DNA of 64,000 bases from JBMORL01 sp049322335 (GCA_049322335.1 JBMORL010000082.1:1-64000); one strand, 5' to 3'. Numbered from the stretch's first letter, positions 1 to 9,032 are shown. Notes: generated by a model not told the origin, from the letters alone. Numbers and translations are program-made.

Positions 1-4
1 TTTG

Positions 5-78
5 CGGTCCGGACGGGACTCGAACCCGCGACCCCGTGCGTGACAGGCACGTATTCTAACCAACTGAACTACCGAACC
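5..78 (-). tRNA. tRNA-Asp (anticodon GTC)
   Basis: Read on the minus strand, the segment folds as a cloverleaf. The 7-bp acceptor stem pairs GGTTCGG with CCGGACC. The anticodon loop is CTGTCAC, giving anticodon GTC, and the T loop is TTCGAGT. The discriminator base is G, as expected for tRNA-Asp, and the 3' CCA is not encoded. Confidence 0.95.
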
Positions 79-176
79 TTACTTTTTAAAGGAATGCAAA
101 GTTAAAGAATTTTTATTTGCCTCCAAAAAATGATTTTCAGGGAATAATTACTAATTTTGTATCAATTGTACATACA

Positions 177-626
177 ATGAAATTAGAAGACGAAGTCAGA
201 TCCAGGAAATTCAGCAGTGAGGCACAGAAAGCCCACGTGAATATTCTTTTTACATCAGCATGGCTCAATAACCAGGTGATGTACCTGTTTAAGCCTTACG
301 GCCTGTCAACCCAACAGTATAATATTCTGCGTATTCTCAAGGGGCAGTATCCCAATGCAGCTCCTCTTAAGCTGCTCACCGAACGGATGATAGATAAAAT
401 GTCGAATACTTCGAGATTGGTGGAAAAACTCTCTCAAAAAAAACTGGTTGACCGCAAAACATGCAAGGAAAGCCGCAGGCAGGTGGATATTACCCTTACC
501 GAAAAAGGATTTAAACTGGTAGAAGAACTGAATGAAAAAGTAGATAAATACCATAAATCCATCAATGTCCTCACCAATGAAGAAGCCAAACAATTAAATG
601 ACCTGCTGGATAAACTCAGGGGTTAA
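177..626 (+). CDS. MarR family transcriptional regulator
   Basis: A 149-residue winged-helix DNA-binding protein of the MarR family, which usually act as dimeric repressors responding to small phenolic or oxidative signals. The middle of the protein reads as helix-turn-helix plus wing: LTERMIDKMSNTSRLVEKL, then LVDRKTCKESRRQVDITLT. A long C-terminal helix follows for dimerisation. I chose the ATG of MKLEDEVRS; a longer reading from a TTG 60 bases upstream adds an atypical N-terminus. A TAATTTTG sequence at 152-159 fits the Bacteroidota -7 consensus TAnnTTTG, but I find no good -33 partner. The neighbouring PaaZ gene is a conceivable target, because MarR-type regulators often control aromatic catabolism; that link is inference. 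It converges with the kinase gene and the two 3' ends overlap by 4 bases. Confidence 0.88.
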   Translation: MKLEDEVRSRKFSSEAQKAHVNILFTSAWLNNQVMYLFKPYGLSTQQYNILRILKGQYPNAAPLKLLTERMIDKMSNTSRLVEKLSQKKLVDRKTCKESRRQVDITLTEKGFKLVEELNEKVDKYHKSINVLTNEEAKQLNDLLDKLRG

Positions 627-1432
627 TTCCTGAATGTTAATTTTACTTCAGTACCTTCTCTCCCGCTCCATTTCACTTTTCCATCCAACTGCCCGGCCAG
701 GTCGCGCACCAGCGAAAGTCCCATCGATTCCCCTGATTTTCTTCCGACACTAATCCCCACACCGTTATCTTTTACTGTAAGTGTAATTGTATTTCCTGAA
801 TTTTTCAGGCTGATAAATATCCGTTTTTTTCCTTTTTTCCCCCTGAAGGCATGCTTATAGCAATTGGTCACCAGCTCATTAAGAATAAGACTACAGGGCA
901 CTGCTTTATTGATGTTGACAATAACCGGCTGAATGGAAGTAACGATCTCTGCTTTTTCGTATGAATAAGTGCTTTCTATCATAGAAATAATGTCAGCGAT
1001 ATAGGCACCGAAATCCAGTTTCGAAAAATCATTTGTAAAATAAAGCTGCTGGTGAATATGTGATATAGCCATTAGTTTGTTGCGGCAGTCTTCCAGTAAC
1101 TGGCGGTGATATTCATCTTTTACTTTTGTTGCCTGGATATTAAGCAGGCTGGCAATAATGGCCAGGTTATTTTTAACACGGTGATGGATTTCCCTGATCA
1201 GAACTTCCTTTTCATGAAGTGATATGGTTCTTGATTGTAATTCTTCCCCGAGCATATTGATTCCTGTAGCTACGGCATCAATATAAGAATCGTCTCCCTT
1301 TACACCGGCTTTTTTATCAAAATGCAGCTGGGCATAGGAAAAGATCACTTCAAGAATTTCAGCAATTCTCTTTTTGTCTCCCGGTAAAAACCCTTCCTTT
1401 TTTTTTCGTTTTACAGGAACTTTCTTAGCCAT
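623..1432 (-). CDS. Cytosolic sensor histidine kinase, HisKA_2 / HWE-like type
   Basis: A 269-residue kinase with no signal peptide or membrane helix. An N-terminal helical region (about residues 20-70, ending MLGEELQSRT) is a module often seen before Bacteroidota kinases. Next comes the phosphoacceptor helix with EIHHRVKNNL (His83/His84), typical of HisKA_2 kinases. The HATPase domain follows, with an N box (ELVTNCYKHAF) and a G box (DNGVGIS). No response regulator lies beside it. Its start overlaps the 3' end of the upstream STAS-like gene by 22 bases on the same strand, so the two are almost certainly co-translated, and the STAS-like protein is the natural candidate partner. The basic N-terminus (KKVPVKRKKK) is unusual but probably only an initiator tail. 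Confidence 0.85.
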   Translation of the reverse strand: MAKKVPVKRKKKEGFLPGDKKRIAEILEVIFSYAQLHFDKKAGVKGDDSYIDAVATGINMLGEELQSRTISLHEKEVLIREIHHRVKNNLAIIASLLNIQATKVKDEYHRQLLEDCRNKLMAISHIHQQLYFTNDFSKLDFGAYIADIISMIESTYSYEKAEIVTSIQPVIVNINKAVPCSLILNELVTNCYKHAFRGKKGKKRIFISLKNSGNTITLTVKDNGVGISVGRKSGESMGLSLVRDLAGQLDGKVKWSGREGTEVKLTFRN

Positions 1433-1878
1433 TCTGTCGCTTTTTTTTCTGAAGTAAAAATCCGGGTAGGCACCGATGATTTATTGATTCCGAGGAAAAA
1501 ATTTCCTATTAAACTGCTCAGAGGAGATTTAACCAGCAACCCGATGGCGCTTACATTGGGTTTTCGGTTTTTCATGGTGAAATGTTCACGGGCTTCCCTG
1601 CTGATGGAACGAATTTGCCTGATATCTACAAGTATTGGTGCAATTTCGCCATTAAAAATTTCTACCACTGCTTCTGTGGCGGCAACTGCTTCCTTTAAAC
1701 CAATCTCAGCGTTTTTCTTTACAGTGTTCCGGCAAATATGGTCGTCTCCAAGGTAAATGGTAAACACACCGGCAACGATTCTTTCTCTTTTCACAGGCAA
1801 TTTTTGAGGCGGCTTAAAGATATAAATTCCCCTGAAACCAAAAAGACGAAATTTCGCATGAAAATTTAATGATTTCAT
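1411..1878 (-). CDS. STAS/SEC14-like domain protein (DUF7793-type)
   Basis: A 155-residue soluble protein without a signal peptide. The core (ILVDIRQIRSISREAREHF, then LLVKSPLSSLIGNFFLGIN and TRIFTSEKKATEWL) matches my recollection of a Bacteroidota family described as STAS/SEC14-like or DUF7793. The order, a strand ending in DIR followed by a helix and a final 'F.SEEEA..WL' helix, resembles the SpoIIAA/STAS fold used in partner-switching regulation. The downstream histidine kinase gene starts inside its 3' end, which points to joint function. An enzymatic role is unlikely because I see no catalytic motif. The first 35 residues (MKSLNFHAKFRLFGF...) are less typical, and no better Met codon follows before the conserved core. 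Confidence 0.7.
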   Translation of the reverse strand: MKSLNFHAKFRLFGFRGIYIFKPPQKLPVKRERIVAGVFTIYLGDDHICRNTVKKNAEIGLKEAVAATEAVVEIFNGEIAPILVDIRQIRSISREAREHFTMKNRKPNVSAIGLLVKSPLSSLIGNFFLGINKSSVPTRIFTSEKKATEWLRKFL

Positions 1879-1938
1879 TGTAAGGATATTCCGCTATTGC
1901 CGTCTTTTAATTACTTTTAGGCAATTAACTCCTTACCA

Positions 1939-3987
1939 ATGAAAAAACTCAATAATTATGCCTGCGGAAAATGGACGGCAGGAAATGATGACGGACAAAT
2001 ACTTTACAATGCGATAAATGGTGAACAGGTAGCAACAGCCAGCAGCAAAGGAATCGATTTTTCACAAATGTGCGAATATGCGAGAAAAACCGGTGGCCCC
2101 GCTCTCCGAAAAATGACGTTTCACGAACGCGGAAGAATGCTGAAAGCGCTGGCTCTTTATCTCACCGAAAAAAAAGAAAATTTTTATACCATCAGCGCCT
2201 TTACCGGTGCCACAAGAATCGACAGCTGGATTGATATAGAAGGTGGAATAGGAAATCTTTTTGCCTATGCCAGTTTGCGCAGACAGTTCCCCGATACTTC
2301 ATTTTGCCTTGATGGCGATGCGGCCAAACTATCCAAAAACGGAACTTTCATCGGGCACCACATCTGCGTTCCAAAGCAGGGAGTTGCCATTCATATCAAC
2401 GCATTTAATTTTCCGGTTTGGGGAATGCTGGAAAAAATTGCTGTGAATTTACTGGCAGGAGTACCCGCCATCGTAAAGCCGGCCACCGTTACCTCTTATC
2501 TTACTGAAGCAGTAGTAAAAGAAATTGTTGCGTCAGGAATTTTACCCGAAGGTTCCCTGCAACTCATATGCGGATCGGCCAATGGCATATTAGATTCTGT
2601 GAGCGCACAGGACGTAGTCACTTTTACCGGTTCAGCACATACAGGCAAACTGCTGAAATCCCATCCCCGTTTGCTGGAAGAAGCCGTTCCGTTTAATATG
2701 GAAGCAGATAGTTTAAACGCTATGATCCTGGGAGAAGATGCTGTTCCCGGAAAACCCGAATTTGATGTTTTCATTAAATCCGTGGCTTCAGAAATTACTG
2801 TCAAAGCAGGGCAAAAATGTACAGCTGTAAGAAGAATAATTGTTCCCGAAAAACTAGTGGAAGATGTGCAGATTCATCTTGGAAAACGACTGGCCGCAAC
2901 AGTAATAGGCGATCCTTCCAAAGAAGGTGTGCGCATGGGAGCACTGGCCGGAAAAACACAGGTGAAAGAAGTACTGGAAAAAATTGACCTGCTGAAAAAA
3001 TCACAAAAAATCGTAATTGGCGATTTAACCAATTTTGAAGTGGTGGGCGCTGACAAAAACAAAGGTGCTTTTCTTCCTCCGATAGTTTTTCTCAATGATT
3101 CTCCGTTTAAAAACACCGATTGTCATCATGTGGAAGCTTTCGGACCGGTATCTACTATTATTCCCTATAAAAATCTTTCGGATGCAATTGAACTTTCGAA
3201 AATGGGCAAAGGTTCTCTCGTAAGTACGATCTGTACAGCTGACGATCGCATTGCCCGCGAATATGTGCTGGAAGCAGCCACATGGCACGGAAGAATACAA
3301 ATCTTAAATGAAAAATGCGCCAAAGAAAGTACCGGGCATGGTTCACCGATGCCCTTACTGGTGCATGGCGGGCCGGGACGCGCAGGAGGCGGAGAAGAAA
3401 TGGGGGGGAAACGAGGAGTATTTCATTACCTGCAGCGTACTGCCATACAAGGGCATCCTACTTCCATCACCAACGTATCGGGAGTATTTCAGCAGGGAGC
3501 AGAGTACATTGAATCGGAAAAACATACTTTCAGAAAACATTTTGAAGAATTACAGGTAGGGGATACGGTGTTCACTGCCAAACACACCGTTTCTGATGCC
3601 GATATTGTGAATTTTGCCAATGTAAGCGGGGATAATTTTTATGCGCACATGGATGCTACTTCTCTGGAAGGAACCATTTTCGAAAAACGTGTGGCGCACG
3701 GATACTTTGTTTTATCGAAAGCTGCCGGATTATTTGTTGATCCTAAAAAAGGGCCGGTATTGCTGAATTACGGAATTGAAGAGGCGCGATTCACCAAACC
3801 CGTTTACCCGGGAATGACCATTGGCGTAAAATTTACCGTAAAGGAAAAAATTGCACAGGAAAAAAAGAACGCAGAAGATATTGCAAAAGGAATCGTAAAG
3901 TTTTTGGTGGATGTATATGACGAAACGGGTGAGACGGTTGCTATTGCCACTATTCTTACCATGGTAAAAAAATTAAACCAGGAATAA
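1939..3987 (+). CDS. paaZ: Bifunctional phenylacetate degradation protein PaaZ (aldehyde dehydrogenase + MaoC-like hydratase)
   Basis: A 682-residue two-domain enzyme, the same length as characterised PaaZ proteins (about 680). In the phenylacetate pathway PaaZ hydrolytically opens the ring of oxepin-CoA with its C-terminal MaoC/hotdog domain. It then oxidises the resulting semialdehyde with the N-terminal NADP aldehyde dehydrogenase. The dehydrogenase active site is visible as Glu255 (FNMEADSLN) and Cys294 (VKAGQKCTAVR). The hydratase dyad is Asp565 and His570 in SGDNFYAHMD, followed by VAHGYFVLSKAAG. Both active sites look intact. No paaABCDE, paaG/J/K or paaH homologue is present in this window, so the gene stands alone here. 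The MarR regulator at the left end is a possible controller. The next gene begins 10 bases downstream. Confidence 0.93.
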   Translation: MKKLNNYACGKWTAGNDDGQILYNAINGEQVATASSKGIDFSQMCEYARKTGGPALRKMTFHERGRMLKALALYLTEKKENFYTISAFTGATRIDSWIDIEGGIGNLFAYASLRRQFPDTSFCLDGDAAKLSKNGTFIGHHICVPKQGVAIHINAFNFPVWGMLEKIAVNLLAGVPAIVKPATVTSYLTEAVVKEIVASGILPEGSLQLICGSANGILDSVSAQDVVTFTGSAHTGKLLKSHPRLLEEAVPFNMEADSLNAMILGEDAVPGKPEFDVFIKSVASEITVKAGQKCTAVRRIIVPEKLVEDVQIHLGKRLAATVIGDPSKEGVRMGALAGKTQVKEVLEKIDLLKKSQKIVIGDLTNFEVVGADKNKGAFLPPIVFLNDSPFKNTDCHHVEAFGPVSTIIPYKNLSDAIELSKMGKGSLVSTICTADDRIAREYVLEAATWHGRIQILNEKCAKESTGHGSPMPLLVHGGPGRAGGGEEMGGKRGVFHYLQRTAIQGHPTSITNVSGVFQQGAEYIESEKHTFRKHFEELQVGDTVFTAKHTVSDADIVNFANVSGDNFYAHMDATSLEGTIFEKRVAHGYFVLSKAAGLFVDPKKGPVLLNYGIEEARFTKPVYPGMTIGVKFTVKEKIAQEKKNAEDIAKGIVKFLVDVYDETGETVAIATILTMVKKLNQE

Positions 3988-3997
3988 TTTAATTCAT

Positions 3998-5914
3998 TTG
4001 AAAGGACAGGTTTATAAAAATTTTCTTTCCAGGTTTCAACAAACCGATTCACTGGAAGAAAAATTACTGCTTGTATGGGACTTTACAGAAATTTACTATG
4101 ATAGTTTCAGAACAGAACTAACCGGAATACTTGAAGAGGAACTGGAAGTTTGCCTGAAGAACAATCATCTTAACGGTGAAATTATTTACCGTGTTCTTCT
4201 CTCAAGGATCTATGCCGACAATCTGCAGTTTGGCATTGCTATGCAGAATGTAGAAATCGTTCGGAGCAGGCTGAACCAGGTTGATAATCCAAGAGTCAGT
4301 TCCTATGCCCGCATTTTTCTTTCCATTATGGAAATGTATCTTGGAAATTATGATGCTGCTTTCAATCTTGTTGTACAGGCCACCAAAGAATATGAAGGAT
4401 TTGAAAAGGAACAAAACTACGGATGGTGCCATTATTCCATGGGCATTATTTATTCCGACCTGAAGGATTTTGAAAATGCAGAAAAAAAATTTCTCGAAGC
4501 CCATCAGCATTTCAGCCGTAACGATTATTCGTATGGAATAGCAAGGAGTGAAACGGGAATTGCTACTTTATATCTTAAGCAGGGAAAAACTGATAAGGCA
4601 GAAAAATTATTTCTGCAATCGGTAAAAATATTTGATGAACTGGAAGTAACATCGGGAAGTTCGCGCGTATACAACGATTTGGGCGAATTAAATAAAGTGA
4701 AAGGAGATTTTGCCACCGCAGAAAAATATCTTTCTAAAGCTATCAATATAAGAAGAGGTACTGAACACTGGCAGGGCCTGGCCACATCATTAAATGAAAT
4801 GGCTGATATTTACCTGAAAACAGAAAAACCCGACAATGCCATACGGATACTGGAAGAAGCTGTGGATATTTGCACCAAAATCAATAACCGTAATAAATTA
4901 TTCCGTGCTTACTATTTGCTTTACCAGGGTCATAAAATGAAAAATAATCCTGAAAAGGCGCTTCACTATTTCGAATCGTTTCATGCTGTAAAAGAAGAAG
5001 CCACATCTGTCGACCTGACCAACAGGATAAAAAAAATGGAAAAACAGATGGCTACGGAAAAGGCCGAAAAAGAAACAGAACTGGAGAGAATACGCAACAC
5101 CGAACTAAAATATGCCTACGACCTGGTAGAAGAGAAAAATAAAGAAATTCTCGATTCCATCAACTACGCAAAAAGAATACAATATACACTTATTGCCAGC
5201 GATAAAGTATTGCAAAAATTTTTCCCGCAGCATTTCGTTTTGTTTCAACCCAAAGATATTGTGAGCGGAGATTTTTACTGGTTCACCCACAACGAAGAAG
5301 GCACCGTTTGTTATTTAGCCGTGTGCGATTCTACCGGCCATGGTGTTCCCGGTGCATTTATGAGTTTGCTTAATATTACCTACCTGAATGAAGCAATCAA
5401 CGAAAAAAATATTTCAGAACCGGGAAAAATACTGGATTATGTGCGTGAAAAACTTGTTCTGAATATATCACATGACGGGGCAAAAGACGGAATGGATGCC
5501 ACGCTGATGAAGTTCGAAAAAAACAATTCCGAAACAAAGATCACTTATGCCGCTGCACATAATTCGCCTTTTGTTGTACGAAACGGGCAATTCCTGGAAA
5601 TGCCTTTTGACAAAATGCCCGTGGGAAAAGATGAGAAAATGCAATCCTTCGGCACTTTTCCTTTACCGGTTCAGCAAGGCGATATGATTTATTTAGGAAC
5701 AGACGGATATGCCGACCAGTTCGGGGGAGAAAAATTTAATGTGAAAAAAACAGGAGGTAAAAAATTTAAAAAGGCTAATCTCAAAAAATTATTGGCTTCT
5801 ATATCCGCGATTCCTGCAGAAAAACAAAAAGAAAAACTGGCTACCAGTTTTGAAGACTGGCGTGGTGACCTCGAACAGGTGGATGATGTGCTGATTATTG
5901 GATTGAAATTCTGA
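3998..5914 (+). CDS. TPR-repeat protein with C-terminal SpoIIE/PP2C-type serine phosphatase
   Basis: A 638-residue cytosolic protein. About residues 60-335 are TPR-like helical repeats, for example YGWCHYSMGIIYSDLKDFENAEKKF (abbreviated here to its GIIYSDLKDFENAE core). A coiled coil follows (TEKAEKETELERIRN) and then the linker EEKNKEILDSINYAKRIQ, which precedes SpoIIE domains in many Bacteroidota proteins. The phosphatase domain carries the metal-binding motifs SGDFYW, CDSTGHGVPG (Asp444), DGMDATL and a terminal DDVLIIG. SpoIIE phosphatases typically dephosphorylate STAS anti-anti-sigma proteins. The start is a TTG (LKGQVYKNF) 10 bases after paaZ; no ATG lies near, so the exact N-terminus is uncertain. 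It is a paralogue of the next gene but lacks its signal peptide, membrane helix and PAS domain. Confidence 0.85.
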   Translation: MKGQVYKNFLSRFQQTDSLEEKLLLVWDFTEIYYDSFRTELTGILEEELEVCLKNNHLNGEIIYRVLLSRIYADNLQFGIAMQNVEIVRSRLNQVDNPRVSSYARIFLSIMEMYLGNYDAAFNLVVQATKEYEGFEKEQNYGWCHYSMGIIYSDLKDFENAEKKFLEAHQHFSRNDYSYGIARSETGIATLYLKQGKTDKAEKLFLQSVKIFDELEVTSGSSRVYNDLGELNKVKGDFATAEKYLSKAINIRRGTEHWQGLATSLNEMADIYLKTEKPDNAIRILEEAVDICTKINNRNKLFRAYYLLYQGHKMKNNPEKALHYFESFHAVKEEATSVDLTNRIKKMEKQMATEKAEKETELERIRNTELKYAYDLVEEKNKEILDSINYAKRIQYTLIASDKVLQKFFPQHFVLFQPKDIVSGDFYWFTHNEEGTVCYLAVCDSTGHGVPGAFMSLLNITYLNEAINEKNISEPGKILDYVREKLVLNISHDGAKDGMDATLMKFEKNNSETKITYAAAHNSPFVVRNGQFLEMPFDKMPVGKDEKMQSFGTFPLPVQQGDMIYLGTDGYADQFGGEKFNVKKTGGKKFKKANLKKLLASISAIPAEKQKEKLATSFEDWRGDLEQVDDVLIIGLKF

Positions 5915-5922
5915 TCCAACTT

Positions 5923-8391
5923 ATGAGCAACAAACACAATATATTTTATTTGTTATTTTTAATTGCTGGCTATACTACTTGTTTTTCACAATATTTTGAT
6001 AAAACCGACTCACTTACTTCCGTAATTGAAAAAGAAAAAGATCCGTGTAAAACACTTTATGCCCGGTTAATGCTTGCCGAAGCTCAGTTAAACCTGCGCA
6101 TTACCTATTGGGATTCTTTGATCACAGAAGCAAAAAACTGTAGTGATAAATTATCTGAATCGGCAGCATTAAACAATGCAGGTTATCTCTACTCTATCGA
6201 TGGAAATATTGAAAAAGCATTGTCTTATTACAATGAAAGCATCCTGTTGCAAATGGAAGCCAAAGACTACAGCGCCATGTGCAATACTATCAATAATATC
6301 GGCAACATCTATCACCACCAGGGAAATCTCCCAAAAGCAATAGAAGCATATAACAAAAGCCTGGAAATTTACACGAAACTCGGAGATAAGGAAGGTATAG
6401 CCAATTGCCTGATGAATCTCGGATATATCTACCAGGATCACCACGAAATAGAAAAATCACTGGAATATTATAAAAAAGCGGAACACTATTATCGTGAAGT
6501 AGACGACCTGATGGGATTGGGATCAGCACTTAATAACATCGGATCGATCTATTCAAACCAAAAAAATTATTTCACAGCCAAAACTTATTACCTGCAAAGC
6601 CTTGATGTAAGAACCAGAATAAACGATCTCAACGGGCTGGGTTACGTGAACAGCAATTTATCGCAGGTGTATTTTCATTTAGAAAAAATGGATTCCGCTT
6701 TTTTACTACAGGAAAAAGCCCTGGAGATACGGTTAGGATTGAATGATGTGGTAGGAATTGCCAATTCATATGCCAATCTTAGTAAATATCATGCGAAAAT
6801 AAAAAATCCGGATCAGGCATTGAAAAATGCACAACTCTCTCTTCAGTATGCTCAACTTGTAAACTATCCCGATGTACTGGATGAAGCATATTATGTGTTG
6901 AGTACTGCTTATGAATTAAAAGGCGATCACAAACAATCGATGAAATATTACAAGGATTTTATTGTGATGCGGGATTCACTTGTAAATGATGAAAACAAAC
7001 AGATGCTGTTTCAAAAAGAGCTGGAAAGTAAATTTGCTGCCGAAAAACTTTCCCTGGAAAAAGAAAGTAAAATACAGCAAATGCTGATCGAAGAGAATAA
7101 CGCACGGCTGGAAGAGCAACAAATACGCATGTATGCCCTGTTTGGAGGAATTTTCCTTATGCTGGGAGTAAGTTTTGTGTTATTCAGAAACTACCGTTCC
7201 AAGAAAAAAGCATTTCACCTGGTGGAAAAACAAAAAGAAGAAATTGAACGGCTTTCTATCGTAGCCAGTGAAACCGACAACGTGGTGATTATTATGGATC
7301 CTAATGGAAAACTGGAATGGGTAAACGAAAGTTTTGAAAAGCTGAACGCTATCACACTCGATGAGTTGAGAAAACTGAAAGGAGAAACTATTTTTGATGT
7401 CAGCAATAATCCGCACATAAAAGAGATCGTTGCCGAAAGTATAAAAAATAAAAAATCATACACTTACGAATCGTTCAACGCGACAAGAGATGGTAAAAAG
7501 GTATGGGAGTCTTCTACCCTCACTCCTATATTTTCTGAAGACGGAAACCTGAAAAAACTTATTATCATTGATACTGATATTACCAAAAGAAAAAATGCCG
7601 AAGAACAGGTGATCCAGAAAAACAAAGACATTACCGACAGCATCAATTATGCCAAAAGAATACAGGACGCCTTGCTCATCCAGGAAGAAACATTAACAGG
7701 AAAATTCAGTGATCATTTTATTTTTTTCAAACCAAAAGATATCGTCAGCGGAGACTTCTACTGGACAACGGAGAGGCAATCTTCAGTTGGCAGTTGGCAG
7801 TCGTTTTACCTGGCGGTTTGTGATTCTACCGGCCATGGCGTTCCCGGTGCGTTTATGAGTTTATTGAATATGTCCTATTTCAACGAAGCCATTATAGAAA
7901 AGAAAATAAATGATCCGGGAGAAATATTCAATCACGTCCGCCAGCGCCTTATCAGCAGTATGGAAGGAAGACAGGACGGAATGGATGCAACACTTGTTTG
8001 TTTCGAAAAAAATAAAATACATTATTCCGCTGCCTATAATAATCCGCTGCTTGTGCGGAATGGTGACTTACACGAATTGGAAGCAGATAAAATGCCGGTA
8101 GGAAAAAGCGCTAAATCCGCCCCCTTCCGCACCTTTTCACAGAATATTTTCCAAAGCGACACCCTGTATTTCTACACTGATGGTTATGCTGACCAGTTTG
8201 GAGGAGAAAACCTGGGTATTAAAAAATCGGGAGGAAAAAAATTCAAGGAAGCCAATCTCAAAAAACTATTGATCTCACTCGCTCATTTGCCCATGAAAGA
8301 ACAAAAACAACAACTCGAATCCCGGTTCGAGGAATGGAAAGGCGACCTTGAACAAATTGATGACGTTTGCATTATTGGAATTAAAATATAG
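5923..8391 (+). CDS. Membrane TPR-PAS-SpoIIE/PP2C phosphatase
   Basis: An 822-residue membrane signalling protein. It has an N-terminal signal peptide (about residues 1-22, ending TTCFSQ) and a periplasmic run of about seven TPRs (residues 50-360). A coiled coil leads into one transmembrane helix near residues 403-424 (MYALFGGIFLMLGVSFVLF). A cytoplasmic PAS domain follows (about 440-555, with NVVIIMDPNGKLEWVNESF), then the NKDITDSINYAKRIQ linker and the SpoIIE phosphatase (Asp634 in CDSTGHGVPG, DGMDATL, DGYADQFGG, final DDVCIIG). It probably senses something through the TPRs and PAS domain and adjusts phosphatase output. It lies 8 bases downstream of its soluble paralogue and 2 bases upstream of the cupin gene, so the three look co-transcribed. 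A short heptamer-like insertion lies inside the phosphatase domain (see the repeat entry). Confidence 0.87.
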   Translation: MSNKHNIFYLLFLIAGYTTCFSQYFDKTDSLTSVIEKEKDPCKTLYARLMLAEAQLNLRITYWDSLITEAKNCSDKLSESAALNNAGYLYSIDGNIEKALSYYNESILLQMEAKDYSAMCNTINNIGNIYHHQGNLPKAIEAYNKSLEIYTKLGDKEGIANCLMNLGYIYQDHHEIEKSLEYYKKAEHYYREVDDLMGLGSALNNIGSIYSNQKNYFTAKTYYLQSLDVRTRINDLNGLGYVNSNLSQVYFHLEKMDSAFLLQEKALEIRLGLNDVVGIANSYANLSKYHAKIKNPDQALKNAQLSLQYAQLVNYPDVLDEAYYVLSTAYELKGDHKQSMKYYKDFIVMRDSLVNDENKQMLFQKELESKFAAEKLSLEKESKIQQMLIEENNARLEEQQIRMYALFGGIFLMLGVSFVLFRNYRSKKKAFHLVEKQKEEIERLSIVASETDNVVIIMDPNGKLEWVNESFEKLNAITLDELRKLKGETIFDVSNNPHIKEIVAESIKNKKSYTYESFNATRDGKKVWESSTLTPIFSEDGNLKKLIIIDTDITKRKNAEEQVIQKNKDITDSINYAKRIQDALLIQEETLTGKFSDHFIFFKPKDIVSGDFYWTTERQSSVGSWQSFYLAVCDSTGHGVPGAFMSLLNMSYFNEAIIEKKINDPGEIFNHVRQRLISSMEGRQDGMDATLVCFEKNKIHYSAAYNNPLLVRNGDLHELEADKMPVGKSAKSAPFRTFSQNIFQSDTLYFYTDGYADQFGGENLGIKKSGGKKFKEANLKKLLISLAHLPMKEQKQQLESRFEEWKGDLEQIDDVCIIGIKI
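7784..7803 (+). repeat. In-frame heptanucleotide-like repeat (CAGTTGG units) inside a coding region
   Basis: Two exact CAGTTGG units followed by a partial third unit encode SVGSWQS between SGDFYWTT and FYLAVCDSTGHG of the phosphatase domain. The two paralogous phosphatases have different, unrelated residues in this loop. Heptamers of this kind also occur between genes in Bacteroidota; this copy sits in a coding sequence and keeps the frame. Confidence 0.55.
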
Positions 8392-8393
8392 CC

Positions 8394-8936
8394 ATGGAAA
8401 GAAAAATCTACAACCCCGTACAAAAAGATTACGTAACTTTTATCGAAACCCATACCGATACTAACGGTAAACGTACTTTAGTAGAAGTAGAACTGGCGGC
8501 CGGTGGCGGAGTAGGATTACACTATCATAAAACCTATTCCGAAAAATTTACAGTTATAGAGGGGGAATTGTCTGTTCAACTGGGAAAAAAGATCCACGTT
8601 TTAAAAAAAGGCGAAACTGCCACTGCCCTGCCCAACATCAACCACCGGTTTTTTAATGCAACCAAACAAATCACCAAATTCATCTGCGAATTAAATCCCG
8701 GCAGCAAAGGTTTTGAGATGGCCCTGCAAATCGGGTATGGCCTGGCGCGTGACGGACAAACCGACAAAAAAGGATTTCCAAAAGACAAATACGCCCTGGC
8801 CTGGCTGTTTTCCATCAGTGAAAGCAATTTACCCGGGTTACTTTCACTTATCGAACCGGTCTTGAGAAAAAGAGCCCGGAAAGCCATTGAAAAAGGTATG
8901 GATAAAGAACTGACCGGGCGCTATGTGAAATTCTGA
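8394..8936 (+). CDS. Cupin domain protein
   Basis: A 180-residue soluble protein. Residues 30-105 form a single cupin barrel. Motif 1 fits the consensus exactly: HYHKTYSEKFTVIEGEL gives H-x-H, four residues, E, six residues, G. Motif 2 is LPNINHRFFN. The His/His/Glu/His set should bind one metal ion. The substrate cannot be read from the sequence. The C-terminal 70 residues are helical (ISESNLPGLLSLIEPVLRKRARKA) and have no motif I recognise. The start lies 2 bases after the phosphatase stop codon, so it is probably the last gene of that operon; whether it takes part in the signalling is unknown. Confidence 0.8.
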   Translation: MERKIYNPVQKDYVTFIETHTDTNGKRTLVEVELAAGGGVGLHYHKTYSEKFTVIEGELSVQLGKKIHVLKKGETATALPNINHRFFNATKQITKFICELNPGSKGFEMALQIGYGLARDGQTDKKGFPKDKYALAWLFSISESNLPGLLSLIEPVLRKRARKAIEKGMDKELTGRYVKF

Positions 8937-9032
8937 AAGAAACCAGTATCTTTTTCATTTTCCCGCATTATACGGTAAACAACGTATTTGTAAATACAGG
9001 ATTCGTCCCTTACTTTATAAAAATTTACTGTT

